Shown here: piece by piece, positions 33,588-41,721 of the stretch | Numbering within the stretch: position 1 is the stretch's first letter | How the letters are laid out: the number at the start of each line of letters is the position of its first letter | DNA from: Actinocorallia sp. API 0066 | GTDB lineage: Bacteria; Actinomycetota; Actinomycetes; Streptosporangiales; Streptosporangiaceae | DNA: 64,000 nucleotides | Direction: 5' to 3' | Assembly: GCF_020991275.1 (NCBI RefSeq) | Contig: NZ_JAJLQY010000010.1 | Location: forward strand, 1 to 64,000 | Notes under the pieces: model-generated | The model's database searches: none | What the model saw: the letters and a program-made list of their open reading frames with translations, nothing else | Told to the model about the DNA's origin: nothing | Program-made: the position numbers and the translations under genes

Positions 33588-34532
33588 CTACGCCTCGGCG
33601 GCCTCCACCTCGGCCAGCGCGCCCAGCACCGCGGTCTGCCGACGGTCCCTGGCCCGGACCAGTTCCTCGTAACTGCTGCCTCCGAACGCCTTGTCGGCCT
33701 GCTCAAGAAGGAGTTCGAGGGTCTCCTCGTCCATGGGCGGACGGCCGAGCCCCCGCCAGCCCGCCTCCAGGTTCGCGCCCAGCGACGACAGCCAGTGCCG
33801 GAGCCCGCCCTGCCCGCCGCCCAGGTGGAACGCGTGGAAGGGGCCGACGGTCGCCCAGCGCAGGCCGATCGAGTTGGTGACCACGGCGTCGAGCTCGCTG
33901 AGCGTCACGACCCCTTCGCGGACCAGGTGGACGCTCTCCTGGAGCAGCGCCGACTGGAGCCGGTTGGCGACGAAGGCGTGGATCGGCTTGCGCAGCACGA
34001 TGGGCACCTTGCCCACCGACCGGTAGAACGCGACGGCCTCGGCGACGGCCTCGGGGTGGGTGCGCTCGCCGCCGACCACCTCGACGAGGGGGACGACGTG
34101 CGGCGGGTTGAAGGGGTGGCCGACGACGAGTCGCGCGGAGTCGCCCATCCGCGCGCCGATGGCGTCGGGCAGCAGGGTGGACGTGGACGACAGCAGCAGC
34201 GTCTCGGGCGCCGCGGCCTCCCCGATCCGGCCGAAGAGCTCCTGTTTCAGTTCGAGCTGCTCCGGCACGTTCTCCTGGACGACATCGGCGCCCTCGACCG
34301 CGCGCCGCACGTCGGGCTCGAACTCCAGCCGCGCGGCAAGGTCGGCGGGGTCGGCCGAGCCCGGCGGCAGGAACGGCGCGTGCAGTTCGATCGCCTCCGC
34401 CACCACCCGCCGCGCGTCCGGCCGTCGGCTGCAGACCCGCACCCGCAGGCCCTGTCCGAGGAAGAGGCTGATCCAGCCGAGCCCGATGGTGCCGGTCCCG
34501 ATGACGACCGCGGTCCGCTGCTCCGTGCTCAT
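33588..34532 (-). CDS. 3-Hydroxyacyl-CoA dehydrogenase-family ketoreductase (ActVI-1-like)
   Basis: 314 aa. NAD-binding GTGTIGLGWISLFLGQG (12-28), the catalytic HPFNPPHVVPLVEV segment (His-Pro motif), and IGLRWATVGPFHAFHLGGG near the C-terminus. In benzoisochromanequinone pathways (actinorhodin ActVI-1) this family reduces the keto group that sets C3 stereochemistry before pyran-ring closure. Its presence is the strongest single clue that region B makes a pyranonaphthoquinone-type product. ATG overlaps the upstream luciferase-like gene stop. Last gene of the operon starting at 38382. Confidence 0.88.
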   Translation of the reverse strand: MSTEQRTAVVIGTGTIGLGWISLFLGQGLRVRVCSRRPDARRVVAEAIELHAPFLPPGSADPADLAARLEFEPDVRRAVEGADVVQENVPEQLELKQELFGRIGEAAAPETLLLSSTSTLLPDAIGARMGDSARLVVGHPFNPPHVVPLVEVVGGERTHPEAVAEAVAFYRSVGKVPIVLRKPIHAFVANRLQSALLQESVHLVREGVVTLSELDAVVTNSIGLRWATVGPFHAFHLGGGQGGLRHWLSSLGANLEAGWRGLGRPPMDEETLELLLEQADKAFGGSSYEELVRARDRRQTAVLGALAEVEAAEA

Positions 34533-35620
34533 CGTGTGCGCTCCTGACGTGGGCCGTCCGCCGCGGACAGCTCGGGGATCACCTGTTCTGCCATGAGCCG
34601 CACCGTCGTGGCGGCGTCTTCCACGCTGAGATGGCCGGAGTGGACGCCCAGGCTGATCGTGACGTCGTCACCGAACCAGGCGGCGATCCGCGCGAGCTGG
34701 TCGCGCACCTCGCCGGGCGAGCCGACCAACAGCTTTCCCTCGGCGAGCTTCCGGTCGAAGTCGGGGTGCCTGCCGATCTCGGCGAGCTTCTCGTAGCCGG
34801 GGTAGTCGGCGCTCTTACGGTCGGCCCAGGACGCGACCGCCGCGCTGATGGCGTCCGTGTTGCGCTCGTGGTCGAACCGTCCCTTCGCGCGGGCCTTCTC
34901 GGCCACCGGGTCCACCACGCACGGATAGCTGAGGTGGATCCGTTCGGTGCCGGGCGTACGCCCGGAGGCGGCCCATTCCGACCGGTAGACCGCCAGCCTG
35001 CTCTGCAGTTCCTCGGTCGACATGACGTTGGGCACGGTCTGCAGGTAGTGCCCGTCGCGCGCGGCCTGAGCGCAGGACTCAGCCGACCGGGCGGTCGTGA
35101 CGAACACCGGGGGGTGCGGCTGCTGGTAGGTACGCGGTAGCAGGGTGACGGGCCCGAAGGAGTGGAAGCTGCCTTTCCACACCACGTCCTCCCCGGACCA
35201 CAGCAGCTTGACGGCTTCCACGTTCTCCGCGAACCGGCTTTTGCTCTCGTCCATGGAGATGCCGAACGCCTCGAACTCGTCCGGGAGGAACGCCCGCCCG
35301 AAGGCGGCGTCGAGGCGTCCGTGGGAGATGTTGTCGAGCATCGCGAGCTTGCCCGCGAGTTTCACCGGGTGGACGAAGGCGGGAATCGTGGCGCTGGTGC
35401 CGAGCCGGATCCGCTCGGTCCGGCCGGCGGCCGCGGCGAGGAAGGTGACCGGATCGGGGCTGTACCCCCCGTAGGGGAAGAAGTAGTGCTCCACGATCTT
35501 CACGTGGTCGAGGCCGAGTTCCTCGGCGAGGTCCACCAGCCGCAGGCACTCGTCGAAGTACTGCGGGGCGGGCTTGTCGGCGGGGCCGACGGTCGGGAAG
35601 AAGACGATGCCGAACCTCAT
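34529..35620 (-). CDS. Luciferase-like (LLM class) flavin-dependent oxidoreductase
   Basis: 363 aa TIM-barrel of the bacterial-luciferase superfamily: MRFGIVFFPTVGP start, LAEELGLDHVKIVEHYFFP, RIRLGTSATIPAFVHPVKLA, and DNISHGRLDAAFGRAFLPDEFEAF. FMN or F420 dependence cannot be decided from sequence. Likely performs an oxygenation or redox step in aromatic tailoring. Overlaps both neighbours by 4 nt, so it is co-translated with the SnoaL-like and ActVI-1-like proteins. Confidence 0.88.
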   Translation of the reverse strand: MRFGIVFFPTVGPADKPAPQYFDECLRLVDLAEELGLDHVKIVEHYFFPYGGYSPDPVTFLAAAAGRTERIRLGTSATIPAFVHPVKLAGKLAMLDNISHGRLDAAFGRAFLPDEFEAFGISMDESKSRFAENVEAVKLLWSGEDVVWKGSFHSFGPVTLLPRTYQQPHPPVFVTTARSAESCAQAARDGHYLQTVPNVMSTEELQSRLAVYRSEWAASGRTPGTERIHLSYPCVVDPVAEKARAKGRFDHERNTDAISAAVASWADRKSADYPGYEKLAEIGRHPDFDRKLAEGKLLVGSPGEVRDQLARIAAWFGDDVTISLGVHSGHLSVEDAATTVRLMAEQVIPELSAADGPRQERTR

Positions 35621-36057
35621 CGCGCGCCCGCCGTCCGCAGGTCGGAGCCGTCGTGGTCGATCTCCCGGAGCCGCACCAGCCATCCCGTTCCGTCCGGCCG
35701 CAGATGATCCCTGCACACGACGCTGGCGAAGACGTCCAGGGAACCTCCCTCCTCCGTGCGCATGGCGAGGGCGTAGACGCGCGTGCGCACGCTCCCGTCC
35801 TCCTGCTCCCGGACGTCGAGCATGTTCAGCCAGTGCCGGAAGTGGACGCGCTGGGCCGCCAGCCGGTCGGCGCGGGCCCGGGCCGACGCCCGGATCGTCG
35901 CGCGGCCGCGCAGCGGCTCCAGCCGGTGCGGCTCCAGGAAGGCGGCGTCCTCGGTGAAGGTGTCGGCCCACCGCTCGGGCAGGCCGTCGTCCAGCAGGCC
36001 CATCTGACGGTGGTAGAACTGCTGGACGCGGAGGTGGAGATCCGCCGGTGTGAACAT
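35617..36057 (-). CDS. SnoaL/NTF2-fold small protein
   Basis: 146 aa. NTF2-like cone fold is suggested by VQQFYHRQMGLLDDG, WADTFTEDAAFLEP and the FRHWLNMLDVREQEDGS strand pair. ATG with GAGAGG 7 nt upstream. It is clearly paralogous to the C-terminal domain of the 37027-38382 protein (shared FY.RQM.LLD, TFTEDA.F, DFRHW-like and EEQEDGS blocks). Such proteins serve as aldol cyclases, hydroxylase partners or dehydratases in aromatic polyketide pathways; the catalytic aspartate of SnoaL cannot be confirmed here. Confidence 0.8.
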   Translation of the reverse strand: MFTPADLHLRVQQFYHRQMGLLDDGLPERWADTFTEDAAFLEPHRLEPLRGRATIRASARARADRLAAQRVHFRHWLNMLDVREQEDGSVRTRVYALAMRTEEGGSLDVFASVVCRDHLRPDGTGWLVRLREIDHDGSDLRTAGAR

Positions 36058-36100
36058 GCAGCTGCCTCTCTCGGGGTGGCGGGACACGACTCGGCCGGGG

Positions 36101-37030
36101 TCAGGCGCGGCAGAGCGGTCGGCCGCCGTGGAACTCGGTCATTTCCTCAAAGATCGCGGCGACGTCCAGCCGGTGTCCGCGCGGCTCGGGGCCGGTGTCG
36201 GCGTAGGCCCGGTGGAGGTTGGCGGCCAGCCGTTCGGAGTCCAGCAGCGCGCCGAACTCCGCCAGGTCCGTCGCGCGGGCCAGCTCCAGCGGGCTCAGTC
36301 CGGCGGCCTTGCCCTCGGCCGCCAGGCGCTGGAGCCACCGGAGGTATCTCTCGTTCGCGTCGAGGACCTCGGGTCCGCCGACGGGGCCGTGCCCGGGGAC
36401 GATGGTCCGCGCGCCCAGCGCCCGCAGCCGGGCGAGCGCCTCCAGGGAGCCCTCGACCGAGCCCATGAGGCAGAACGGCGTCACCCCGTTCATGACGATG
36501 TCCCCGGCGAACAGCACGGACCGTTCGGGGATCCACACCACCGTGTCCGTCGTCGTGTGCGCGTTCTCCAGGTGGATCAGCTCGGCCGTCAGGTCTCCGA
36601 CGTGCAGGGTCGCGCGGTCCCGGTAGGTGAGATCGGGGAGGGCGACGGTGATGTCGCCCCAGTCCACCTCGGGCCACAGGCTCTGCATGTGGAGGTCCGC
36701 GACGGCCATCTCCCGGCGGGCCGCCTCACACGCGACGATCACGGCGTCGGGCGCGAAGACGAAGTTGCCGAAGCTGTGGTCGCCGTGGAAGTGCGTGTTG
36801 ACCAGGATCCTGGGTGCCGCCCCGGTGACCGAGGCGATCGCGGAGCGCAGCCTCCTGGCCCGGCGCTCGGTGGCCGCGGTGTCGACGACCGCGACGTCCC
36901 GCCCGGACACCAGGACCCCGGCGTTGTTGAGGCACCATCCTCCGTCCGCCTGCTCGTAGGCGAACACACCGGGGGCGATCTCGCGGAGCACCGGCTCGTA
37001 CGCCGCCGGGGGCGTGCCCGCCGGGGTCAT
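36101..37030 (-). CDS. Metallo-beta-lactamase-fold polyketide cyclase (ActIV-like)
   Basis: 309 aa. Zn-binding NTHFHGDHSFGNFVF (HxHxDH, about 79-93), ENAHTTTDTVVW, SVLFAGDIVMNG and IVPGHGPVGG are the MBL-fold metal ligands in order. In actinorhodin-type pathways an MBL-fold enzyme (ActIV) closes the second ring of the bicyclic intermediate and releases the chain from ACP. ATG overlaps the stop of the upstream SDR-SnoaL gene. Clustering with SnoaL-like and ActVI-1-like genes fits ring closure in region B. Confidence 0.88.
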   Translation of the reverse strand: MTPAGTPPAAYEPVLREIAPGVFAYEQADGGWCLNNAGVLVSGRDVAVVDTAATERRARRLRSAIASVTGAAPRILVNTHFHGDHSFGNFVFAPDAVIVACEAARREMAVADLHMQSLWPEVDWGDITVALPDLTYRDRATLHVGDLTAELIHLENAHTTTDTVVWIPERSVLFAGDIVMNGVTPFCLMGSVEGSLEALARLRALGARTIVPGHGPVGGPEVLDANERYLRWLQRLAAEGKAAGLSPLELARATDLAEFGALLDSERLAANLHRAYADTGPEPRGHRLDVAAIFEEMTEFHGGRPLCRA

Positions 37031-38382
37031 GAAGGGGTGCCGTCGATCGCCAGATACCGGTGCCGCACCAGCCAGCGCCCGTCCCGGTGGACAAGGTGGT
37101 CCATGCCCACGGTGTGGCCTCGGAAGGCGAGGGATCCGCCTCGGGGGGTCGCCATGCCCAGCGCGTAGTAGCGGGTGCGCAGGCTGCCGTCCTCCTGCTC
37201 CTCGATGTCGAGCATCCCGATCCAGTGCCGGAAGTCCAGGTCCGTGGCGAAGATGCGGGCGGTCGCCCCGCTGACCGACGCGAGGATCGCCGGTCGGCCG
37301 ACCGTCGGTTCCGGATCGATGTTCGCGTCGAAGACCGCGTCCTCGGTGAAGGTCGCCGCCCACGCCTCGTTGTCCGGCTCGGCGCCGTCGAGGAGGTTCA
37401 TCTGGCGTGCGTAGAACTGCTGGATGTCGCTGAACAGCCGCGCGGAGACGAAGTCTCCGACGTCGTTCTTCCTGAGGGGTTCCGGCGCCCGGGTCATCGG
37501 TACCGCCTTCCTGTCGTCGGTGGGAGTCGGTGGGCATGCCCGTGGTGCGCGCGCCTCGCCGTCGGTGGTGCGGGCCAGGTCGTCCCACCGGGCCCACTCC
37601 TCCAGGCGCCGCCGGTAGGTGAGCGGCGCGAGGTCGGCGGCCGCCCCGCCGAGCAGGACGCGCAGCGGCGGCTCGGCGGCGTCCAGGATCTTCAGCAGGG
37701 CGGGGCCGAACAGGCGGGGGTCCCCCGGCTGAAGATGGGCGTACACGCCCGAGAGGCCGTGGCGGCGCTTGGCGAGCACCTCGTCGTACTCCGGCATGGG
37801 CGCGGCCCTGTCCATCGATCCCGCGCTCCAGTCGGTGCGGAACTCCCCCGGCTCGACGATGGTGACCCGGACGCCGAAGGACGCGACCTCCTGGGCCAGG
37901 GTCTCGCTGAGCCCTTCCAGCGCCCACTTGCTCGCGCAGTACATCCCGAGGTTCGGATAGGTGGCGATGCCGGCGATGCTCGAAAGCTGGAGGATGTGCC
38001 CCGAGCGCTGTCGGCGCATCGTCGGCAGCACCGCCTGGGCGCACCAGAGCGCGCCGAAGAAGTTGACGTCCATCTGGCGGCGGGCCTGCTCCTCGCCGAC
38101 CTCCTCGACGCCGCCCGCCAGCCCGTGGCCCGCGTTGTTGACGAGCACGTCGATGCGTCCGGTCGCCTCGGCGGCGCGCCCCACGACGTCGAACACGGCG
38201 GCGCGGTCGGTGACGTCGAGGGCGAGCGGCACCGCCCGGTCGCCGTACCGGTCGCGGAGACCGGTGAGGGCCTCGGGGTCGCGGGCGGTCGCCACGACGG
38301 TCTCGCCCGCCTCCAGGACCGTCTCCACCAGAGCCCGGCCGAGCCCCCGCGAGGCTCCCGTGACCAGCCAGGTGCGGGTCAC
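37027..38382 (-). CDS. SDR - SnoaL-like fusion protein
   Basis: 451 aa in one uninterrupted frame. Residues 1-280 are a classical SDR (WLVTGASRGLGRALVE, DVLVNNAGHG, LQLSSIAG, YCASKWALEGL). After a Pro/Asp linker, residues 296-451 are an NTF2/SnoaL-like domain (IQQFYARQMNLLDG, ATFTEDAVFDAN, DFRHWIGMLDIEEQEDGS). The linker codons contain a good ribosome site, AGGAAGG (37506-37512), 8 nt before an in-frame ATG at 37497, so the SnoaL domain may also be made alone. GTG start with GGAG 7 nt upstream; it overlaps the stop of a 16-codon mini-ORF. First structural gene of the operon down to 33588. Confidence 0.85.
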   Translation of the reverse strand: MTRTWLVTGASRGLGRALVETVLEAGETVVATARDPEALTGLRDRYGDRAVPLALDVTDRAAVFDVVGRAAEATGRIDVLVNNAGHGLAGGVEEVGEEQARRQMDVNFFGALWCAQAVLPTMRRQRSGHILQLSSIAGIATYPNLGMYCASKWALEGLSETLAQEVASFGVRVTIVEPGEFRTDWSAGSMDRAAPMPEYDEVLAKRRHGLSGVYAHLQPGDPRLFGPALLKILDAAEPPLRVLLGGAAADLAPLTYRRRLEEWARWDDLARTTDGEARAPRACPPTPTDDRKAVPMTRAPEPLRKNDVGDFVSARLFSDIQQFYARQMNLLDGAEPDNEAWAATFTEDAVFDANIDPEPTVGRPAILASVSGATARIFATDLDFRHWIGMLDIEEQEDGSLRTRYYALGMATPRGGSLAFRGHTVGMDHLVHRDGRWLVRHRYLAIDGTPS

Positions 38383-38429
38383 GACGCCGCTCCGGCCGTG
38401 GCCGCCGGGTGTGCTGCTGCCTGCTCCAT
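38379..38429 (-). CDS. Possible 16-aa leader mini-ORF before the SDR-SnoaL gene
   Basis: ATG with GGGAG 6 nt upstream encodes MEQAAAHPAATAGAAS and ends in a TGA that overlaps the SDR GTG (GTGA). Same arrangement as before rmlB and the KS gene. Could couple translation; could be chance. Confidence 0.3.
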   Translation of the reverse strand: MEQAAAHPAATAGAAS

Positions 38430-38510
38430 GATCGTCTCCCTCGTGTCGCGGCGCGGACGCGGCGCGCCCGGAGAAGATCCCAGGCGGTGCTGGAGGCTCA
38501 CCGAGCGTGG

Positions 38511-38591
38511 GGCTGGAGGAACCCTCGAGGCCCGCTCGACCCCCCACGGCCCGACGCGGGCTTCGAGCGGGCTTCGAGCGCCCGTCCAGCG
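38511..38591. promoter_or_regulatory. Bidirectional SARP-type heptamer arrays
   Basis: Rightward strand: TCGAGGC (38525) and TCGACCC (38536), then TCGAGCG (38563), TCGAGCG (38574) and TCCAGCG (38585), each set on an exact 11-bp period. Leftward strand: TCGAGGG (ending 38522) and TCCAGCC (ending 38511), also 11 bp apart. TCGAGCG-type heptamers match the ActII-ORF4/DnrI consensus. The arrays sit between the divergent SDR-SnoaL and aromatase genes. Confidence 0.7.
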
Positions 38592-38611
38592 CCACCGCAG
38601 AAGGTGCGCAC

Positions 38612-39496
38612 ATGTCACCCAGGGAGCCACGAGTGTCCGAGCCGGCCCGCGTCGAACTTCCGGTGCGCGCCCCGGCGGAGTCGGTCTACCGCCTGCTGGC
38701 CGACCTGGACGCCTGGCCGCGCGTGTTCGGCCGGTTCGTCCACCTCGAACGGCTGGGCGTCGAGGACGGCACGGAGCGCGTCGGGGTGTGGAGCGTCTCG
38801 GGCGACGGCGTCCGGTACGGCGAGATGCGCAGAAGGCTGCGCGCACGGGAGCTGCGCGTGGAGTTCCGCTTCCCGGACGGGTCACGGACCGAGGACCTCG
38901 GCCTGGCCGTCACCGCGCTGTCCGAGCGGGAGTCCCTCGTCCGCGTCACCCACGGCGCCGCCCGCGCCGACGACCTCTCGTCGGTGCGGGCGGCGGCGGA
39001 GTCGGAGTTCCACCGGCCCGAGCTCCGGCTTGTGCTGCGTGACGTCCGGCGGGTGGCCGCCTCGCCGCGTGACGTGTTCGACTTCCTCTACGCGGCCGAC
39101 AGATGGCCGGAGCACATGCCGCACGTGGCGGCGGCGAGCCTGCGCCGGTTCCCGGAGGGCGGCCAGCTGGTGGAGGTGGTCACGCGGGAGAGCGGCGGCG
39201 GGCTGCTCACGACAAGGAACGCGCGGGTGGGCCGCGCTCCCGGGCTCCTCGTGTACAAGCAGCTCCTCCTCCCACCGATCGGGGCGAGCCACTGCGTCCG
39301 CTGGCGGATCGGAGAGTCCTCGGGCGCTACCGTGCTCACCGCGCTGCAGGAGGTGACGCTCAGGGCCGAGGGTGTGGTGGAGCTCCTCGGCCCTGACGCC
39401 GACCTCTCGGTCGCCCGGGACTTCGCGCGGCGCGAGCTGGGTGGCAAGATGCGGCTGCTCCTCGACTGCGTCAGCGCGCGGGCAGCGGGCCGCTGA
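38612..39496 (+). CDS. Didomain aromatase/cyclase (SRPBCC), copy 1
   Basis: 294 aa with two START/Bet v1-like halves: the first opens with VELPVRAPAESVYRLLADLD, WPRVFGRFVHLERL; the second with ASPRDVFDFLYAADRWPEHMPHV. Didomain ARO/CYCs guide first-ring cyclisation and aromatisation of C9-reduced octaketide/decaketide chains (ActVII, Gra-ORF4). ATG chosen for AAGG 7 nt upstream. Its 3' end overlaps the 3' end of rmlA by 26 nt (convergent). A second didomain ARO/CYC is at 49.7 kb and looks more like the canonical one. Confidence 0.9.
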   Translation: MSPREPRVSEPARVELPVRAPAESVYRLLADLDAWPRVFGRFVHLERLGVEDGTERVGVWSVSGDGVRYGEMRRRLRARELRVEFRFPDGSRTEDLGLAVTALSERESLVRVTHGAARADDLSSVRAAAESEFHRPELRLVLRDVRRVAASPRDVFDFLYAADRWPEHMPHVAAASLRRFPEGGQLVEVVTRESGGGLLTTRNARVGRAPGLLVYKQLLLPPIGASHCVRWRIGESSGATVLTALQEVTLRAEGVVELLGPDADLSVARDFARRELGGKMRLLLDCVSARAAGR

Positions 39497-40400
39497 GCCC
39501 GGCGCCGGACGGCGCGCGCCCCGCCGACCTCCGCACGTCCTCCGCGACGCGCATGACGTACTGCCCGTAGCCGGAGCTCGCGAGCCCGGCGCCGAGCCGG
39601 TGGCACTGGTCGGGGTCGATGTAGCCCATCCGGACCGCCACCTCCTCGATGCAGGCCACCCGCACGCCCTGCCTGTGCTCGATGGTCTTGATGTACTGGG
39701 ACGCCTCCAGCAGCGAGTCATGGGTGCCGGTGTCCAGCCAGGCGAGGCCACGACCGAGGTTCACCAGGGACGCCTTGCCCCGGGCGAGGTACTCCCGGTT
39801 CACGTCGGTGATCTCCAGTTCGCCACGGGCCGACGGACGCAGCCCGCGGGCCACCGACACCACGTCGTTGTCGTAGAGGTAGAGGCCGGTGATGGCAAGG
39901 TCGGACTTCGGATGGTCCGGCTTCTCCTCGATCGACAGCAGCCGTCCCCCTTCGTCGACCTCGGCGACCCCGTAGCGCTCCGGATCACGCACCGCGTACC
40001 CGAAGAGCACGCAGCCGTCGGTGTGGGATCGATGCGGCCGGAGCAGCTCGGCGAAGCCCGCGCCGTGGAACACGTTGTCGCCCAGGACGAGGGCCACCGG
40101 TCCGTCGCCGATGTGGTCGGCGCCGACCAGGAACGCCTCGGCGATCCCGCGCGGTTTCTCCTGGACGGCGTAGGAGAGCCGGATGCCGATGGCGCTGCCG
40201 TCACCGAGGAGCTCGCGGTACTGGGGCAGGTCGCCGGGGGAGGAGATGACGAGGATGTCCCGCACCCCGGCCAGCATCAGGACCGAGAGCGGGTAGTAGA
40301 TCATCGGCTTGTCGTACACCGGCAGCAGCTGTTTTGAGGTTCCGCGGGTGATCGGGAGGAGTCGCGAACCCGTTCCGCCGGCCAGGATGATGCCACGCAC
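39471..40400 (-). CDS. rmlA: Glucose-1-phosphate thymidylyltransferase
   Basis: 309 aa. RGIILAGGTGSRLLPIT nucleotide-binding start, KQLLPVYDKPMIYYPLS, ALVLGDNVFHGAGF, and EKPDHPKSDLAITGLYLYDN are the RmlA signatures. It makes dTDP-glucose for rmlB. GTG 40400 is preferred because GAGGGG lies 7 nt upstream; an in-frame ATG at 40439 lacks a ribosome site. Separate transcription unit from the other sugar genes but under the same type of heptamer array. Confidence 0.95.
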   Translation of the reverse strand: MRGIILAGGTGSRLLPITRGTSKQLLPVYDKPMIYYPLSVLMLAGVRDILVISSPGDLPQYRELLGDGSAIGIRLSYAVQEKPRGIAEAFLVGADHIGDGPVALVLGDNVFHGAGFAELLRPHRSHTDGCVLFGYAVRDPERYGVAEVDEGGRLLSIEEKPDHPKSDLAITGLYLYDNDVVSVARGLRPSARGELEITDVNREYLARGKASLVNLGRGLAWLDTGTHDSLLEASQYIKTIEHRQGVRVACIEEVAVRMGYIDPDQCHRLGAGLASSGYGQYVMRVAEDVRRSAGRAPSGAGLSGPLPAR

Positions 40401-40451
40401 GCTGAACCCCTCGCACTCTGTCGACAGTGCGTCCACCATGACCGGGCGCGA

Positions 40452-40507
40452 TCGAGGATCGCTCAAGTCCCGCCGGGAGCGAGCGCCTCTCAAGTCCGCC
40501 TTGAGCG
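40452..40507. promoter_or_regulatory. Bidirectional SARP-type heptamer arrays
   Basis: Rightward: TCGAGGA (40452) and TCAAGTC (40463), then TCAAGTC (40490) and TTGAGCG (40501), each pair 11 bp apart. Leftward: TTGAGCG and TCGATCG, also 11 bp apart, over the same first segment. Located between rmlA and the divergent glycosyltransferase operon. Confidence 0.6.
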
Positions 40508-40563
40508 GCGCCTGGCACGTTCGCCGAGTCGCTGTCCTCGCCGACCGGATTGGGGTGCCCCGC

Positions 40564-41721
40564 ATGAGGGTGCTGTTCGCCGTTTCCCCCGGGCTCGATC
40601 ATCTCTACCCGCTGGCCGGTCTGGCCTGGGCCGCCCGCGTGGCGGGCCACGAGGTGGTCTTCGCCACCTCGGGGCCGTCGACGCGGGCCGCGGCCCACGC
40701 CGGCTTCACCGTCCGTGACGTCTCGCCCGACGCCGACTTCAGCCACATCTTCCCCAGGGTGGGGACCCGTGCGGAGCGGGCCGTCGCGATGCGGGAGCGG
40801 GGGCTGGCCATCGCCGAGACCGGCGAGACCCCCGACATCATCCTGCAGAAGTTCGCCCAGGTCAGCGAGCTGATGGCCGACGGCCTGATGGCGCTGGCCC
40901 GGTCCTGGCAGCCGGACCTGATCGTGTACTCCCGGCTCCAGGGGGCCGCCCTCGTGGCGGCCCGGGCGCTGGAGGTCCCGGCGGTCGAGCACGGGTTCAG
41001 CTTCCTGCGCGAAGGCTCGATGCCCCGGCGCTTCCTGCCGTTTCTGACGCCGCTGTTCGAGCGGCTGGGCGTACCGGCCGAACTGCCCTCCATCACCAGC
41101 GTCCACTTCGCCCCGGAGCCGATGATGCACGGCGAGGGCGAGGGCCTGACCATGCGGTCGGTGCCCTTCCACGGCGGCGGCGGCGTCCCCGACTGGCTGG
41201 CGGAGCCCAAGCCGCGCCCGCGCGTCTGCGTCACGCTCGGCACGACCGTGCCGCACGTGGCGGGGGTCGGATCGCTCCGCGGCGTCCTGGCGGCCGCGGG
41301 CACGGTGGACGCCGAGTTTGTGCTCGCGCTGGGCGACGACCCCGACCTGGACGAGCTCGGCCCGTTGGCGGAGAACATCAGGGTGGTCGGGTGGACCCCG
41401 CTGAGCCCGCTTCTCGCGACCTGCGACGGGATCATCCACCACGGCGGCGCCGGCACCACCCTGGCGTCCGCCCACGCGGGGGTGCCGCAGTTGACGCTGC
41501 CGCACGGCGCCGACAACTGGATCAACGCGCGGATGGTCGAACGCTGCGGCATCGGCCTGAACCGCGACCCGGACCAGGTAGACGCGGAAGTCCTGGACCT
41601 GCTCATCCATGACGGCGCCCTGCGCAAGAGCGCGCGGGCGTTCGTGGAGCAGTTGACGGCCGTGCCCGGCCCGGACCTCGTCATCGGACGGCTGGCCGAG
41701 CTCGCGGGGGCACGGCGGTGA
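40564..41721 (+). CDS. Deoxysugar glycosyltransferase 1 (GT1 family)
   Basis: 385 aa. N-terminal acceptor half (VLFAVSPGLDHLYPLAGLAWAA) and C-terminal nucleotide-sugar half with VVGWTPLSPLLATCDGIIHHGGAGTTLASAHAGVPQLTLP, the GT1 donor motif (read in two pieces: residues near 300 and 320). Antibiotic-type inverting glycosyltransferase; by context it attaches the amino-deoxysugar to the aromatic polyketide. No P450-like helper protein (EryCII/DesVIII type) is seen, so it probably works alone. First gene of the operon with the aminotransferase (GTGA overlap). Confidence 0.9.
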   Translation: MRVLFAVSPGLDHLYPLAGLAWAARVAGHEVVFATSGPSTRAAAHAGFTVRDVSPDADFSHIFPRVGTRAERAVAMRERGLAIAETGETPDIILQKFAQVSELMADGLMALARSWQPDLIVYSRLQGAALVAARALEVPAVEHGFSFLREGSMPRRFLPFLTPLFERLGVPAELPSITSVHFAPEPMMHGEGEGLTMRSVPFHGGGGVPDWLAEPKPRPRVCVTLGTTVPHVAGVGSLRGVLAAAGTVDAEFVLALGDDPDLDELGPLAENIRVVGWTPLSPLLATCDGIIHHGGAGTTLASAHAGVPQLTLPHGADNWINARMVERCGIGLNRDPDQVDAEVLDLLIHDGALRKSARAFVEQLTAVPGPDLVIGRLAELAGARR

